Below, piece after piece: positions 22,868 through 37,800 of a stretch of DNA of 64,000 bases. Both the position numbers and the translations under genes were made by a program. This DNA is from Pterobdella sp. o SKG-2022 (taxonomy: Eukaryota > Annelida > Clitellata > Hirudinida > Piscicolidae), in contig OZ038320.1 of NCBI GenBank assembly GCA_964035795.1, forward strand, positions 31,327,125-31,391,124, given 5' to 3'. Position 1 is the first letter of the stretch, and each line of letters begins with the position of its first letter. Below the pieces are notes generated by a model, which was given only the letters and a program-made list of their open reading frames with translations, made no database searches and was not told the DNA's origin.

Positions 22868-25800
22868 ATGCCCCTTCTAGGAAAAACTCGATTTAAAGCT
22901 GCAAAAATACCAGAAAATCTATCTTTAGAAGACGAAATTTATGTATGTAAAGCAACCGGAGAAGTTTATAAAGATTACGAGTGAGTTTTTGCATTTACAA
23001 TCGATTTCTTTCAAATCTTAACCTTCCATTAAGCTAAAATGGCGTTTCGCCCGTTGTGATATTTTTCGACTAATTTCATGCTTTTTTTCAATCTTGTGAA
23101 CAAATTTTCCTAAAAAATACTAATTTTTAATCAAGCATATTTTCATGTTTCAAAGCAAATCGAAGTTTCCAGAAGAAACGTTTCTTTAATATTATTGAAA
23201 CAAAAACTAATTTAAATTGTAAAACATAATTTAAAAAAAAATAATTATTCGAATTTTTAATTCAATTCTTTTTTTCAACTAGGCTATATGCATCTTGTGA
23301 ATTAATCAATATTCTAGAATGTCTTAATTCAATTTTGCAGAAAATTTTTTGACCAGTCTATCTTATGCAATAGTCTCATATGGACTTGTGGCACCACTGG
23401 TCAAAGCAATCTCACCTTTACAGAAGCTCTAGAGTCAGAAAGGAACAGCAAAAGACAAATAGAATCAGTACCACCATCTTTACATCTGCCCATCCTCCAT
23501 CTTGTCACTCTCACAAATAGAAATAGCTTCAAAGATCTTCTAGATGACATCTATTCCTTTGCTAAAGATCGATTCTTCATTGGAGAAGAGGTTACTGTAT
23601 TGACAGAGGCAGGAGAAAAACGAACAGCAATTATCATTAGGGTTTTTGTCAGTAACCCCAATACACTTCCATCGAACCACCATAAAAAGTTAGTCTGTTT
23701 GATTGACTCATTTAAATTATAATTTTCAAAAACCTTGTATCAAAAAATTATTGAATTCAATTTATTCATTTCAAAATAAATTGAAAATATTATTCATATG
23801 CAACTATGTTTTACAAACACCCAACAAAGATAGATGCTAGGCAACCAAATCATACATTACATTTTTGTACACATCCTTAGGCCACTTTATATATCCACAA
23901 CTAAAACTTGAAAAAATTAAAATATAAACTAAAGTTGGTAATAATTTTGCTGATAGTGATATCATAATGATAATGATAATAAGAATTAGTTTTATAATTA
24001 TAATGTTATAGTTATAGAAATAATAATATTGATAATAATATTACTTATAATGATACCAATTCCAATAATCACACACAGATGTCCCATTTTAGAACCACAA
24101 TGTTACCAATACATGTCCCAGAACCAGGCTACAGGAGGTACCCTTATGTCCACCATGAGGAATACCTGGTATTTAATATTAATTATTTGATGAACACCTG
24201 GCATTTAGTATCAGTTATAAGATAAATACCTGGTATTTTATATAATTTATATAAGAAATACCATGTATTTACTTTTTTTTATTATATGAAAAATACCTGG
24301 TATTTAATATTAGTGTAAAGAATACACTGTATTCTTTATTTATTATGTATTTCTGTTGAGCTTTGATCCAGGCATCTGATCCCATATATATAGAGTATCA
24401 AATATCTATCAAAGATCATTCGTAAAAACTAGAATATTCTAGTGAAATATTTAATAGTATCACTTAGGAAAATATTTAGTACTGATAACTCTCCCCTCTT
24501 TTCTCCCTCAGTCGCAACAAGGCCCTGTTCAACAGGGAATCATGTAAGTTATTCCTGAGAGAACATTGTGACCATAAGAACAAAGGGGCTTGGAGAATTA
24601 AGGTGGGTGGCTTGTTTCATCTGTAGGTGTTGGCTTTAAAGCTTATCATCACTTATGTCCTATTACTACTATGCTGTTGCATCTAATGATACAAGTGCTA
24701 CCAGTACTGTTACTATCATGATTTGCATGGCTACCACAACATTCAGCATCACCTTCAATATCAATATTTTGTCTACACTACCACTGCGTAGGACTCCATA
24801 CTGAGCAAGTACAACCTGCACAAGGTGAAGTTCAATGACTATTTCATACCTCCCGCCCCCATCTTCCCCTCCCCCTATGACAACCACTATGCAGGTGTGT
24901 TTTAATTGTTGCTGTTAAGTTATTTTTTTTTTTATTTTTTGTGTTTTTATCATATGATTATTATGAATACCCATAACTAACCCACTTTACCTCAGAACTA
25001 CAAGTAATTGAGAGCACTGTGACATCCCCAAACAACAACACCAAGTCGAGGAAGAGGGAGCTGGACAAGAGGAGCATTGAGAAAGAATGGATGAAGACAA
25101 GAGATGATCTTCTATGCGATGATCTATTGGTTAGTTATTTATAGAGATTAAGGGCTAATTTTCATGGTACATTTATGTCTATGTTTGTATGTTCTTTATT
25201 ATCACCATCATTATATCTAACCAAGATGAGACTAAAGACGATGATGATCATTATTATTGTCATTGTATGCTTGTCCAAATGCTATTATTCATTCACCACC
25301 CACATCTACAGGACCTGCCCACTCCTCGACCGATCAAATTGATGGAGGGCAACTTTGGTCGTCTGCTCATGTGTCATGACTTCTTGCACTCATTCAAAAA
25401 CTTCTGCTCTCTTGACGTGCCCTTTGACATTGGTGAGTGCTTGTTGATTGGTTGGTTGTGGTGTTGATGTGTTGGCTTTTGTTAGTTATTTTTTATGTAT
25501 CTTTTATTAGTAATTTTGTTGTTTTGATGTTTCCACTGTTGTGTAATATGATAGTTTTTGTTTTAATTTATTTTTGAATAGTATTTGTGCTTTGATTTTT
25601 TTTCTCTTAATCTTTTTGTCTAATACAATTAATCAATCGTTTTCACACCCCCCCACACCAAAGTAAGCTTGGCAACATCATTGAATGACAAAAGTAGCAA
25701 CAACAGTTGTATCTTCCTTGAGGTACTGCAACAACTTCTCACTGTGTGTTTCCAGGTGCAAGTGGCTCCCAATGGAGAACTCAATACCCTGTGGAAATCC

Positions 25801-28800
25801 GCTTCCAAAAGTATTTTTTGTGTTCATGTGAGGTGAGGTGATGTTTTTGGAGGAAGGAGTTGTTTGTAGGTGTTGAAAAAAGTTTTTTGTGTGTGAGAAT
25901 CAAAATAAGTATTATCCTCCATTAAGCTTCAATTTTATAACAAACCTCACTAAAACCTCATCAGCTGAGATAGATATCCAGACAATCATGTCATTTATCA
26001 AGTTCTTCCAGTCTGTGGTCAAGAAGTCCAAGTCTCAGAAGTGGCAGATCTTACAAGGTGGGTGGTGTGTGTGGGAAGGAAGAGGTTGATAGTCTGGTAA
26101 TATGGTGTGGGTCTTGAGCTTGGAGGTGTTTAGAGGTTTAGGAAACTTATGTTGTAGTTTGCCTTCAACGTTTTGGTAGATTTTTTAGCGTTACATAAAA
26201 TGCTATATAATGAAAAAAATTGTTTTTTAGTGATTCGATAGATTAAATTAGTTATAATAAACCAAAAGCACAAGCAGATTAACATATTGTTGGGTTTTAA
26301 CAGAACACATTTAATTCTAATCATTTGAATGGTATCTTATATACCCTCAGTAGACAAAAAACTTGCTATAAAAGGATTGTATTGATTAATATAATTGATA
26401 TAATTAAGCCAAAAAATTTATGCTTACAATCAATAAATCCATCAATAAACTTCCTCTTACCTCAGAAACTCCTCTACGACACCTGCCCTTGGACTCTTCA
26501 TCCATCTCTGAAGTGATCCGCATCCACCTCTTGGTTGGCTATGATGAGAGTTGTGGCACTTCAGATGAAGATAATAACGAGGTTTCTATTCCACTGTGTT
26601 ATTATTTTGTTTTTTTTATTATTCACGTCAAGGAAAGCAACCTAGACTTTCAAAGCTCAATAATACACATAGATAAATGCCATAAAAAACGTGTATAATT
26701 AACAATGTATAATAACATATAAATATATATTATTCAACACAAACATAAATGAACACAGGTGAAGGTGCGCAAGAGGATCAAGTCAGATTTTTGCTCCACA
26801 AACCCCAGCATCATGAACAAGCTTGCTTCTGGCAACATACTTGACCTCACTCAAGGTGGCTGAAATGAAAAATTAATGCCAATAATAATAATCTAGCACT
26901 AATAATAAATGTAATAACAGTTTCAATAATAATAAAAAGAATAGTTTTATAATACTGATAATATTTCAAATTTATCTATCTTTATTTACTCACCCACCTC
27001 AACAGATGAGAAGATGACAGTATTATTGACACTGATTGACCAAATATTAAGTTCTTCCACTTGTAGAGACTACCTAGACAATGCACAAGCTAGGTCTACT
27101 CTTATTCTTTTTCTTAGTTATCTTCCACCATTTGGTTTTTTTTGTTGATATTAACAATAGAACTATATGAAACAACATTCATTTGGTTTTTTTTTTTGGC
27201 GTTAATATAACTATAAAAATAATGCATTTGCCAACCTCTTGCAGACTGAGGCAGGCTCACAAGGACCTGAGGACCCACATGTTTGTAGTACAGAGGAGGG
27301 AGAGGGATCTGCTCAACTATAAGTAAGTGTTAGATTGTGGAGAAGTTGTGGTTGATTGGTGGGTGTTGTGGTTGTTTTTTGATTGAATATTAGGGATAGT
27401 GATAGTAATAGTGAAGGGCGTTGAAATAATAACAGCTTCAAGAAGAAGCAGGAGGAAGAGCAGGGAAACAAGAAGCGGAAAGAGTAAGTTGATTTTTTTT
27501 CATTGTTTTAAATCTCACATCATTACTGCCATAACAGGCGTTTAAAAGTTGATAAAGAAACAAAAAAAAAATTAACAATGGTGATAAATGATAACTATCA
27601 CCTACATAAAAGTTCAAAAGCACCAGTGACCAGCGTTGTAACAAAAAAGAAATCGATATTTGACTTGAGTGACAAGGATTTTGAAGAGATGCCTGTGGAG
27701 GGTATCGACTGGGACCAACTATCAAATGAAGAGAAGGATCACATTAGAAGCTGGAGTGCCAAGAAGACTGAAGAACTGAGTCGATTGGTGGAGGACGCTC
27801 AGAATGAGTGTTGTGTCATGCCTCTTGGAATGGATCGAACCTATCGCACTTATTGGTTTCTAAAATCTGCTCCTGGTAGGTGGTGTGATGGTTGTTGCTT
27901 TTGTGTCATTGTTATGGTTTTAGTGTGTTTATCTTGTAAGTATGGTTTTTGGAAATATTTTTTTATAGTGGTTGGGGTGTTATGAGATTATTATAAAGTT
28001 ATTTATAATTTTTATGTTGGTTTTTGAAGTTTTCTATTGTTATTATTGTGGTGCTTTTGTAGTTGTTATATATCAGGGGGTTAAACACCCTCAATACAAC
28101 TCAAGCATATTTTAATTCATTCAAATATAAAAATATCTTTGACTGACACAAGCACACACCTGCAGGCATATTTGTGGAAGACACAAGAAGCATCAATTGG
28201 TTGGCCCCCAAGAACCTGCAAGAGCCAGTCTCACAAGACCCTGATCGAATCAAAAACGCCCTCAAACTCCTCAATGATGAAATCAATGATAAAGGATTCG
28301 ATAATGATAAAGGAGCCGATAAGGAGGGGGATAAAGAAAAGAAAGATGTTGAGATGAATAAGAATGTGAAACTAACGGATGTGCACACGCAACTGGAGCA
28401 GAGGGGCGTGGTTGAGTGGGCGGTGTATGGGGAGGAGGAGGAGTTGAAGCAGTTGATTGGCAGGTTGAATAGGAGGGGCGTGAGGGAGGGTGCCCTCAAA
28501 ACCTCACTTCTCAGCAATTATGAAAAGATTGTGGCTTCATTGCAGAAGTTCAATCATGAACTTATTGGCGGGAAAGAGGTTTGTTGTGGTCGTTTTCATC
28601 AGGTTGACGATAATTTAATTAACATTCATTTGTTTTTAGCTGAATGGTGTAAAAATTGAAAAGAAAGAAGTCTTTAAAAAAGAAGATCAAATCAAAGTAG
28701 AAGAAATAAAAACAGAAGCAATAAACCAAACGCTTGATACTAACTTGAACAACGACGACATCAAACGCAGTACAAACGAGGACATCAAAACAGACATCAA

Positions 28801-31800
28801 GACCCCCAAAGAGGACAATGGAAGATCCGGGGAGCTGGAGTTGGCAGGCTCCTTGGTGGAGATGCTGCTCGATATGGAGGATAAGGTCTATGAGGGGTCT
28901 TTAGGTGTTCTTAAGGTTTGTTAGCTTGTTTGTTTGTGTGCGTGTTTTTGTTTGTTTTTGAAATTAATTATTTTAATATAACTAAATGAATACCCACGCT
29001 TCTATAATGTATCATCCTTATCGTCACCATCAAAGTAAAATTTAAAATATAAAATCATAAAGCATAAAATATCGACAATATATTATTCTCCAACTATGCT
29101 AGAAGCGTAACAACCGACATAAAATGATGACGATAATGATCAAAAATGGGGAATAAATTGATAAATTAGTATACGGTAACATACCTTAGAAACACTAATC
29201 ACGTTGTTAATGATAGAATATCGTCTGAATAATAATAAGAATATTGTAAACAACTTATATAGCGCCTCTTACGCATCATTCAAAGGCGCTCTGCTACTAA
29301 ATGCTTAAAAAGGTGAGTTTTCAGGTTTTTTAAAAAAGAAGAAAGAGAAGATTTAAGATTCGGAGAAAGAGAGTTCCAAAGAAATGGACCACAAAAAGAA
29401 AAAGCAGTTTTAGCGTAAAAATAAGAGAGATAATGAAGAGTTGAGAGCGGGTTGAAGACCGTAGGCCAGCACGTTTAGGAGGTAGTAAGAGGTTAAAAAA
29501 TAGGAAGGTGAATTAGAATGAAAGATTTTATACATGAGAGAACAGATTTTGAAGGAAGAGCGAAACTGAAGAGATAGCCATTAAGACATACTAAGTACTT
29601 ACCATCTTACATGCTATAAAAGCTGATACCAACTATGTTCCTTCTTAAATAATTTGAACCGCTATGAACACTAGAATAAAATACACGTCACACATACAAA
29701 CGAAAATATCTTAATACAAAAAATAGCAAAATTACAAACGGAATATACTCAAAAACACACACACACACACACCCAGGACATAGAGAGACATGAATGGAGG
29801 GCTTCATTAGAAAACTTCAAGAAGATAACAAATGGGTGAAGTTGCTAATGTTGCATGCTGCCATATCCATCATACTCCATACCATATCGACCCCACCATA
29901 ATCATACTCGATATTAAGTTGAAGCTCTTGTAGCTGTGATAAATCATGGTATTATAAAAAATGATGTTTGAATAATGAGGCTTATCTATCAAGTGGCCAC
30001 CCTTTAGTACTGCAGGCTTCACATTGCAGTTTCATGTGGCATATGTAGGCTTTAGTCCTATATAATGCTTATTTGTATCAATGCCTCTTGAAAGAAAAAT
30101 TTGAAGAAAAAAACTAATTCCGATGTGTATTAAACAATACTCCATGTAGAATTAATGTATTTGTTAATTTTGTTGCAGACAAGGAAACAACGGCATGGAT
30201 GAGGATGACGATGTGGATGTGAAGGAGGGACAGGAGAAGTTCCTAAAGGGTTGGCACATTTGCCTATTGTGTGCCTCACTCTACACATATTCTTTCAATC
30301 TTATAATAATTTGACATAGTTTGGTTTAATTATATTTGATTGGTTGATTAGAATTCTAGTTGATTGACTTTTGAATAGATAATTGCATTTATAAATAGGT
30401 GAAAAATAAACGGATGAATAGATAAATAAATATGTAGATGAAATGTAATCCATATAGATTTGTTGAAGGAGTTGAGCAAGAGGGCTATAGAGGTGCAAGC
30501 CATGGTGGAGGAGAAGTTCATTGGGCCTCCCATCGGTGTGTTTTTCATGGTGGATTATGGGGGTTAATGTCATGATGGTTTTAAGGTGGCTTGGTGGAGA
30601 TGTATCAAAGTGGTTTGATGGGAGTATTTAGCAGAGAAAACTGCATTTAAAATCATAGAATTTATCTATCTAAATCTAACAAAATAGGAATCATAATTTT
30701 TCAATATATATCAAAAGGTGATGATGAAGCGACCAAGCAGAAAAAGTTGAAGGAAAAGCAAGATGAAGAAGAGTACTACCAGCAGGTGCAGCAGCTTCAG
30801 CAGCAACAACAGCTGCTGAATGGAGGTATCATGGAGAACAAGAAGAGCTACGTACCACCACCAACTACAGCTGTTATAGGTACGTGTTCAGTGTCATTAT
30901 AGAAGTTTTGTTTTTAGATTATATTTATTCATTTTAGTATTATATTGTATTTCATTTTTTTTATTATACATTGTCATTATCATAATAACAGCAAAAATTT
31001 TGCCATCGTCACCCTTCAAACCCACATTGACAGAAGAAGACAAAGAAGAGAAGGTGGAGGAGGAGGGGGTGGAAGAAGACCCATTCAACGAGAACAGTCA
31101 AGATGGCGACAACAGTCAGATCTCAACATCTTTCAACAACAACAACAACACCACCGTCGATGGGTCGCCCGCCAATAACGCCAGTCTCAATGCTTCCCCC
31201 AGCAACAACGGCCAGCAGCTGCTGACGTCATACACTGCCATCGCTAGAGCCGATGTTGCTAGGTGGGTATTGTGTGAGTGCAATCGCATGCGCATAAAAA
31301 ACTTAGTTTTGAAAAATATACTAAATAATAATGAGTAATAAAGTTTATTAAATAATAAAACTCAAAATAACTAGCTGTGAATGAAATTTCATTCAAACTA
31401 CGTGTTGCAAGGTATGTTTGTGAAATAAGGCACATATATCATCATAACTGATATTGTTGTTCGTCAATCGTGTTCTATTATGACCATGGCAACAAATAAA
31501 AACATTATTATTTATTTATTTATATATATATATATATATTTTACTAAATAAAGTTGTAGAGAAAATTATCATGAAAAGAGATGAAAATAAATATTATCAT
31601 AAAATAAATCAATAAATAAGAATGAATAATTAAGCTATAATAGTAATGATAATAGTAAAAGTAATAATAGAAGAACAAAATAAAAGTAAAATATTAAATG
31701 AATAAAAATAAATAAGATGAAATAAAAATAAAATAGCTCTTATCTGTGTGTTCTTGTGTGGCTGATCAGACTGATTCGCGCCAAAAAACCTTTTCCGCAT

Positions 31801-34800
31801 GTTTGGCACCAGTGTGTGGGAAGTCTCTCTGGTGCACCTTCTCCAGCTTTGCGTCTTATGCGTTTTAATTTTGCAGCGTTTAGACGGTTTTCTTCTGAGA
31901 GGAGTGCACCATTACTGATCAATCTACGCCAAGCGGTCTTGTTAAAGGCAGCTTTTTCCCACGCGGTGACGTCTAAATTGAAGTCCTTTAGATTTGACTT
32001 AAAATAATCTTTATAACGTTTGCGTGGGGCTCCGATTTTTCTTTGACCATTTTTGAGCTGACCATAGAAGAGTTGTTTAGAAATTCTAGAGTCCGCCATA
32101 CGAGATACATGACCAGCCCATCGTATCTGTGCCTTACGTATCATCGTAATAACACTGGGAAGGTTTGCCCTCTCTAATACTTCAGTATCTGGGAAAAAGT
32201 CATTTTAGCGTATATTAAGAATTCTGCGAAGACACCGAGTATGGAATTGCTGGAGTTGTTTCTCGTGGCGTCTGTATACTGTCCATGCTTCACAGCCATA
32301 TAGTAGTGTGGTCAATACTACGGCTTTATAGACTTTAACTCTCGTGGACTGTGATATCCCTCTTCTCTTCCACACCTTTTTCCTCAATCTTCCAAAAGCA
32401 GAGCTGGCTTTGGCAATTCGGTTTTTGATCTCATCATCAATGTTTATATGACGAGAAATTGTACAGCCTAGATAAGTGAAGTCGTCAACTGCTTGTAAAC
32501 TTTGTCTTTTCACTAAAATGTGTGGTTTGTGGTAAGGTTTTTCTAGGGCAAGTTGAAACATCACTTCCGTTTTTTGGGCGTTGATGATCAAACCAAAGTC
32601 GTCACAAGCGGATGAGAATTGATCTACTTCCCGTTGCATCTCTTGCTCAGTCGCAGCGTTGAGCGCACAATCATCAGCGAACAAAAGATCTCTAATTTTA
32701 GCCTCGTTCACTTTTGAGAGAGCCTGAAGACGTCTGAGGTTGAAAAGATTCCCATCGTACCGATATCTAATTGGAATGCCAGTTGAACTGTCTTTGAAAG
32801 CCTCCATCAGCATTGCTGCAAACATCATGCTGAACAGTGTTGGGGCTAAGACACAGCCCTGCTTGACTCCGTTGGTCACCTGAAAGGGTTCTGAGCTTCC
32901 ACCATCGTTGAGCACTCTTGCTACCATGTCATCATGAAAAAGACGGACCATTTTTACAAATTTTGCTAGGATTTTCCATAAACCTTCTCTGCTTACTGAG
33001 TCGAAAGCTTTGTTGAGGTCAACAAAAGTGATATAGAGGTCTTGGCGTTTTCTCCTGAAGTTGGCGTGCTGCAAAGATCATGTCAATGGTTCCTCTGCCA
33101 GTTCGGAATCCACATTGACTCTCAGGTAGGTGATCTTGTTCTAGGTGCTTCAGTAGGGAGTTCAAGAGAACACGAGCCAAGATCTTTCCCGCAATTGAGA
33201 GAAGAGAGATGCCTCTATGATTGTCGCATGTACGTTTGTTTCCTTTTCTTTTATAAATGTGTACAATGGTAGCGTCTTTAAATGCTTGTGAGAGCGTTTC
33301 TTTTTCCCAATGTGAACGAAACAAATTAGTGAGTCTTCTGGTGAGTGAAATACCACTTGATTTGAATATTTCTGCCGGTATAGCATCAGGACCTGGGGCT
33401 TTACCTGTTGACATATGCTTAATGGCTCTGGCGACTTCATCAACAGATGGAAGTGCATCAAGGTCTTTGTTTATTTCCACCTGGAGAAGGCCTTGAATCG
33501 CTTCATCGTTGATCTTTGATAGTCGATTAAGAACGCCATTAAAATGTTCGGCCCATCTTTCTAAGGTTCCTTTCTTATCAGTGATCAGCTTTGAACCATC
33601 AGCACTCAGTATAGGTGTATTTTTTGATGAATGTGGTCCATAGAGGCACTTGAGAGCATCATAAAAACGCCTCATGTCATGGCTGTCAGCATAATCTTGT
33701 ATTTCTTCGGCTTTTTGGCTGAGCCATGTGTTTTGCAGATATCGAAGCTTTTTTTGGACCTCTCTGCGCATATTGGCAAAGGCATTTTTCTTTGATTTCG
33801 ATTTCGGGTCATTCTGGTGAGCTCTGAATAACTGGCGTTTCTCTTTTAACATGGTTTGAATAACAATATCATTTTCATCAAACCAATTTTGATGTTTCCT
33901 GGAGGTTGAGCCAAAGACTTGTAATGCGGAAGAATAAATCGTTTCTTTCATAAACTCCCAGTCGTTGCTTTCAACCCTTGATAGTTCGTGTTCAAGATTG
34001 TTCGCAAATTCCTGTTGAACCTTGGGGATTTTCAACTTTGTAACATCAAGCCGCTTTAAAGCTTTTTGTCCTTGAGGTCTTTTCATAGGAATAACTTGCA
34101 ACTTGGTTTTGGAAAGTATAAGCCGATGATCTGTCTAACATTCCGCTCCACCCATAGATTTGGTTACTTATACATCTTGTCGGTCTTTGAATCTAACAAT
34201 GATGAAGTCAATGAGATGCCAATGCCTAGAGCGAGGGTGCATCCAGAAAGTCTTGTTGCGGGTTGGAAGGCGAAACAGTGTTTGTTATGATGAGTCCATA
34301 TGCTGTACAAGTTTTAAGCAGACGTATACCATTACTATTACACTTGCCAATTCCATGATGACCTAAGACTCCTTCCCAAGCATGGTGGTTCTTGCCAACA
34401 CAAGCATTAAAATCCCCGAGTAGTATGAGTTTATCCGATTGCGAAACAGGGGAAATAAGAGCTTCCAATTCTTTATAAAATTTGTCTTTGACATCATCTG
34501 GATTAGTCATAGTGGGGGCGTATGCACTTATGAATGTAGCAGTTCTTTTTTTACCCAGAGGAACTTTGAGTTTCATTAGACGATCATTTAAGCCTTCAGG
34601 AAAATCATCTAGTTTCTTCACAAGCTGGTTTTTGATGGCAAAACCGACTCCAGCTTCGCGTCGTTCACTACTTTTTTTTCCACTCCAGAAAAAGGTATAG
34701 CCACCACCAATTTCAGTAAGTTGTCCTTTGTCTGAGAGACGGGTTTCACCGAGAGCAGCTAGGTCAACTTGATAACGCCCAATTTCTCTGGCTATCAGAG

Positions 34801-37800
34801 CAGTTTTGCGTTCCGGTCTTCTAGAACTGATAGAGTTTATTAAGGTTCTAACATTCCAAGATGCTAGAATTAAGTTGATTAATTTTTTAGTTTGACCGCA
34901 AGGACGCCAGCTGCGGTTTGCTGGCCAAGTAAGACTAGAACAGGCTATTTTTGAGCACCTTTTCTAACTCCGTCCTCATGCAAGGAGGCAAGCAGAGCTA
35001 TCCTGTAGAGGGCTGCTTGGTCGCTCAGTGGGCTGCCGGATTTCGCTGCTGTTCTAGATTCAGAGAAGAACGACCATATGGCCTAAGCCGCCTGTGTGTA
35101 GGTTTGCAACTACAGCTTCCAGTGATTCCGCACCTGCTGCTTCGTCACTCTCCTAACGCCACAGGGCTTGGTAAATTAAATGGTCTTTGTTGCCATGACC
35201 TGCGCTGTAATGAGATTTAAGTGAAGAAGGCTTGTGCAGCACCGACCTCACTCTATCGTCCAGACAAGCTTGAGCCAGCGGCAAAACTGGGTCAAGACAG
35301 CTGGAAGCAGGAGCTGCCGGAGAGACGAGCTAATGCATTATCTAACCGCCTAAGGGGCTCCACTTCTGATTTAGGATAGGATTTACTCCTTTAGCTTTTT
35401 CTCTTAAAGAGGAGCTAAACCATAAGGCAGCGGTATCAGAGAGTAGTTTTTAGTGATTTTAAGATTGCACAACCACCGGTATTTTTATAGAGATACCATC
35501 TCGAGGAAGGCTGACGAGCCCTTTCCACCCTTTTCATATTTGAGTAATCAGTTTTCCGAACGAAACTGGCTGGTTTATATAATATAATAATAATATTACA
35601 ACAATATAATATAAAACTGAAAAAAAATAATATGAAAGAATAATAATAAAATAATGTAATAATAATAATAATAATAATATAGTATGAGAATAATAACATA
35701 ATATAATAAAGATAATATAATATAGCATAATAATAATATAATTATATATATATGTATATAATTTTTTAAAATAACATTTCAAACAAAGTGTTTATAAAAT
35801 TAAAGTTCACATTTTTCATAAAAATATGCCCACAAAATTTCTAACATTTTCGCCAACCTTTACTATCAACCATCAATTAATGGGAGAAAAAAATCTAAAA
35901 AGTTAAAGAAAGTTCAACCCCCTCATCCAAACATAAAATATTCCATCTCTCAACTAAAAAATATTAAAAAAAATAAAATAGAAGGAAAAAAAGAATTGTT
36001 AAAATTTTGGGAGAATAATTTTATGAATATGCGAACTTTTAAAATTTATAAAAATTTTGTTATATTGTTTGCATTTAATACAATTTAAATTTTATGCTGA
36101 AACAAGAAAAAGGTTAAGACAAAAAATAAAATATTAAAAAGTGAAATATTATTAAAAAGTAAAACATTATTAAAAAGTAAGATATTATTGAAGATTGAAA
36201 AATATTTACTTTTTAATAACTGATATTAAATTATCCTAAATACCATCACTGTGCCAAATTATCTCCATAATATTATGCGTGTCCTACCTCCACAACCTCT
36301 ATGTTGACAGGTGGAAAGAGTTGACGAGCAACAGCAGGAACTTCTCCCAGTTGTATTTGTGCCTCTTGCTTCTCAACCACTCTGTCACCTGGAACAAGTC
36401 CATCCTTAACACTAGGTTCGTGTGGGTTTTTGGGTGTTGTCAAAAGGGGTTGTTGAGTTCTTTTCTGTTGTGATGTAGAGTTTTATTTAAAAGTGTGTTG
36501 GTTGTTTTGCGTAGTAGTGTAGTTTTGTTTTGTGTTTTATGTCAAGTTTTTGTGTGTTTTATATTTATCCTCAAATCGTTCACCAATCGAAACCACTACA
36601 TGCAACTTTCCCTCATGACTCACCACACAGGTGTAAAGTGTGTCACCGTAAGAAGGACGAAGACTGCATGTTGTTGTGTGATGGATGCAACCAGGGATTC
36701 CATATGTACTGCCTTAGACCACCCATTAAGGTTGGTGAGGTGAGGGTGTTGTGGTGTGGATGTTGAGATGATAGTGTGTCAGGAATTTTTTGTTTTTTTA
36801 TTGATCAACATGCATTTTGTATGTTTAAATTGTGGCTTTACACTTGGTCTGTGGCTTGCATCGATATAAGTAAGAAATTTTTATATAATTGCTAATATTA
36901 TTTATTTTGAAGAATAGTGTAATGTTGCAGTCAACACCATCATCTCACAACCCATTCAACCAAAAACAACAAAAAATATCAAACCAACAAATCCACACAC
37001 ACACACCCACTCAACAAAATCTATCACTCAAACGCCAGAAAATCCCTGAGGGTGACTGGTACTGCAGCACATGTCGACCTAGGGAACTGTCTCCTTTAGC
37101 TGTCAGGAAGGTGACCCGCAACATCAAGTATCAGGATGGGGAGTCTGACGCTGATGATGGGGGTCCTGTCGCCAATGATGATGATGCTTCTTCTGTTGAT
37201 AAGTTGGTTTTGATGTATTATAGGGGAGGGTGGGGTTGTTTTGCTGTGTTTCTATTTGCGTTGGTTTTGTTGTCTTTACGAGAGAGGAAGAGGCGAGGTT
37301 GGTTTTTGTTGTTTTGGGGATTAGTTACGTTTATCATTGTTACTTATCAATTATTAATTAACTAGCCATCACTCATGCATAACCACATTGTTTAAAGAAA
37401 ATGACACTTCATGGATCTTAATAAGCCCACCACAACACACTTTACAAATAATAATAATAACAATTAACATCTGTATAGAATACATTTACACACTGCTCCA
37501 CCACCCACTATACAGAGTGGTATCTTGCAATGGCAGCACCACTGACTTGAACACATTCAACTACCCTGAGGCTGTCATCTTCCTTCCTGAACCATCCAAC
37601 AACAAAATACCAAAAAAACGTTTGCATCATTCATTTGAGTATGAGCCTATAAACCATAGATAATCTTTATCATAATGGTTTAAAATAGTGATTTAGTTTC
37701 ATTATATGTATTCTTGGAGTGTTTTGCATCAATTTATATAGCTTCAATCAATGCAACTAAGGTTGTAATCATAATGAATGCCCAAAAGGAGGACCAAAGA

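Larger units (their letters stand above)
31740..35575 (-). mobile_element. degenerate non-LTR retrotransposon (LINE) in antisense orientation in a BAZ1A intron
   Basis: Nearly complete APE-type LINE inserted against the host gene between BAZ1A exons 21 and 22. In element orientation it has a G+C-richer 5' region (35575 to about 34890), an apurinic-type endonuclease, a reverse transcriptase and a C-terminal C2H2 finger, then an AT-rich tail past 31740. Copies with this layout are common in invertebrates and fish and are often mis-annotated as craniofacial development protein 2. Breaks seen: a frameshift near 34275, stops at 34168-34170 and 34135-34137 in the endonuclease-to-linker part, a frameshift near 33050 in a T run, and a stop at 32205-32207 after the RT. 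It cannot encode an intact polyprotein. Exact ends and target-site duplications are not visible because the flanks are simple AT sequence. The clade (RTE-like or other) is left open. Confidence 0.92.

Noticed and set aside
27578..27985. Stand-alone 135-residue protein
   Set aside because: It is a BAZ1A exon (27538-27875) read on into its intron.
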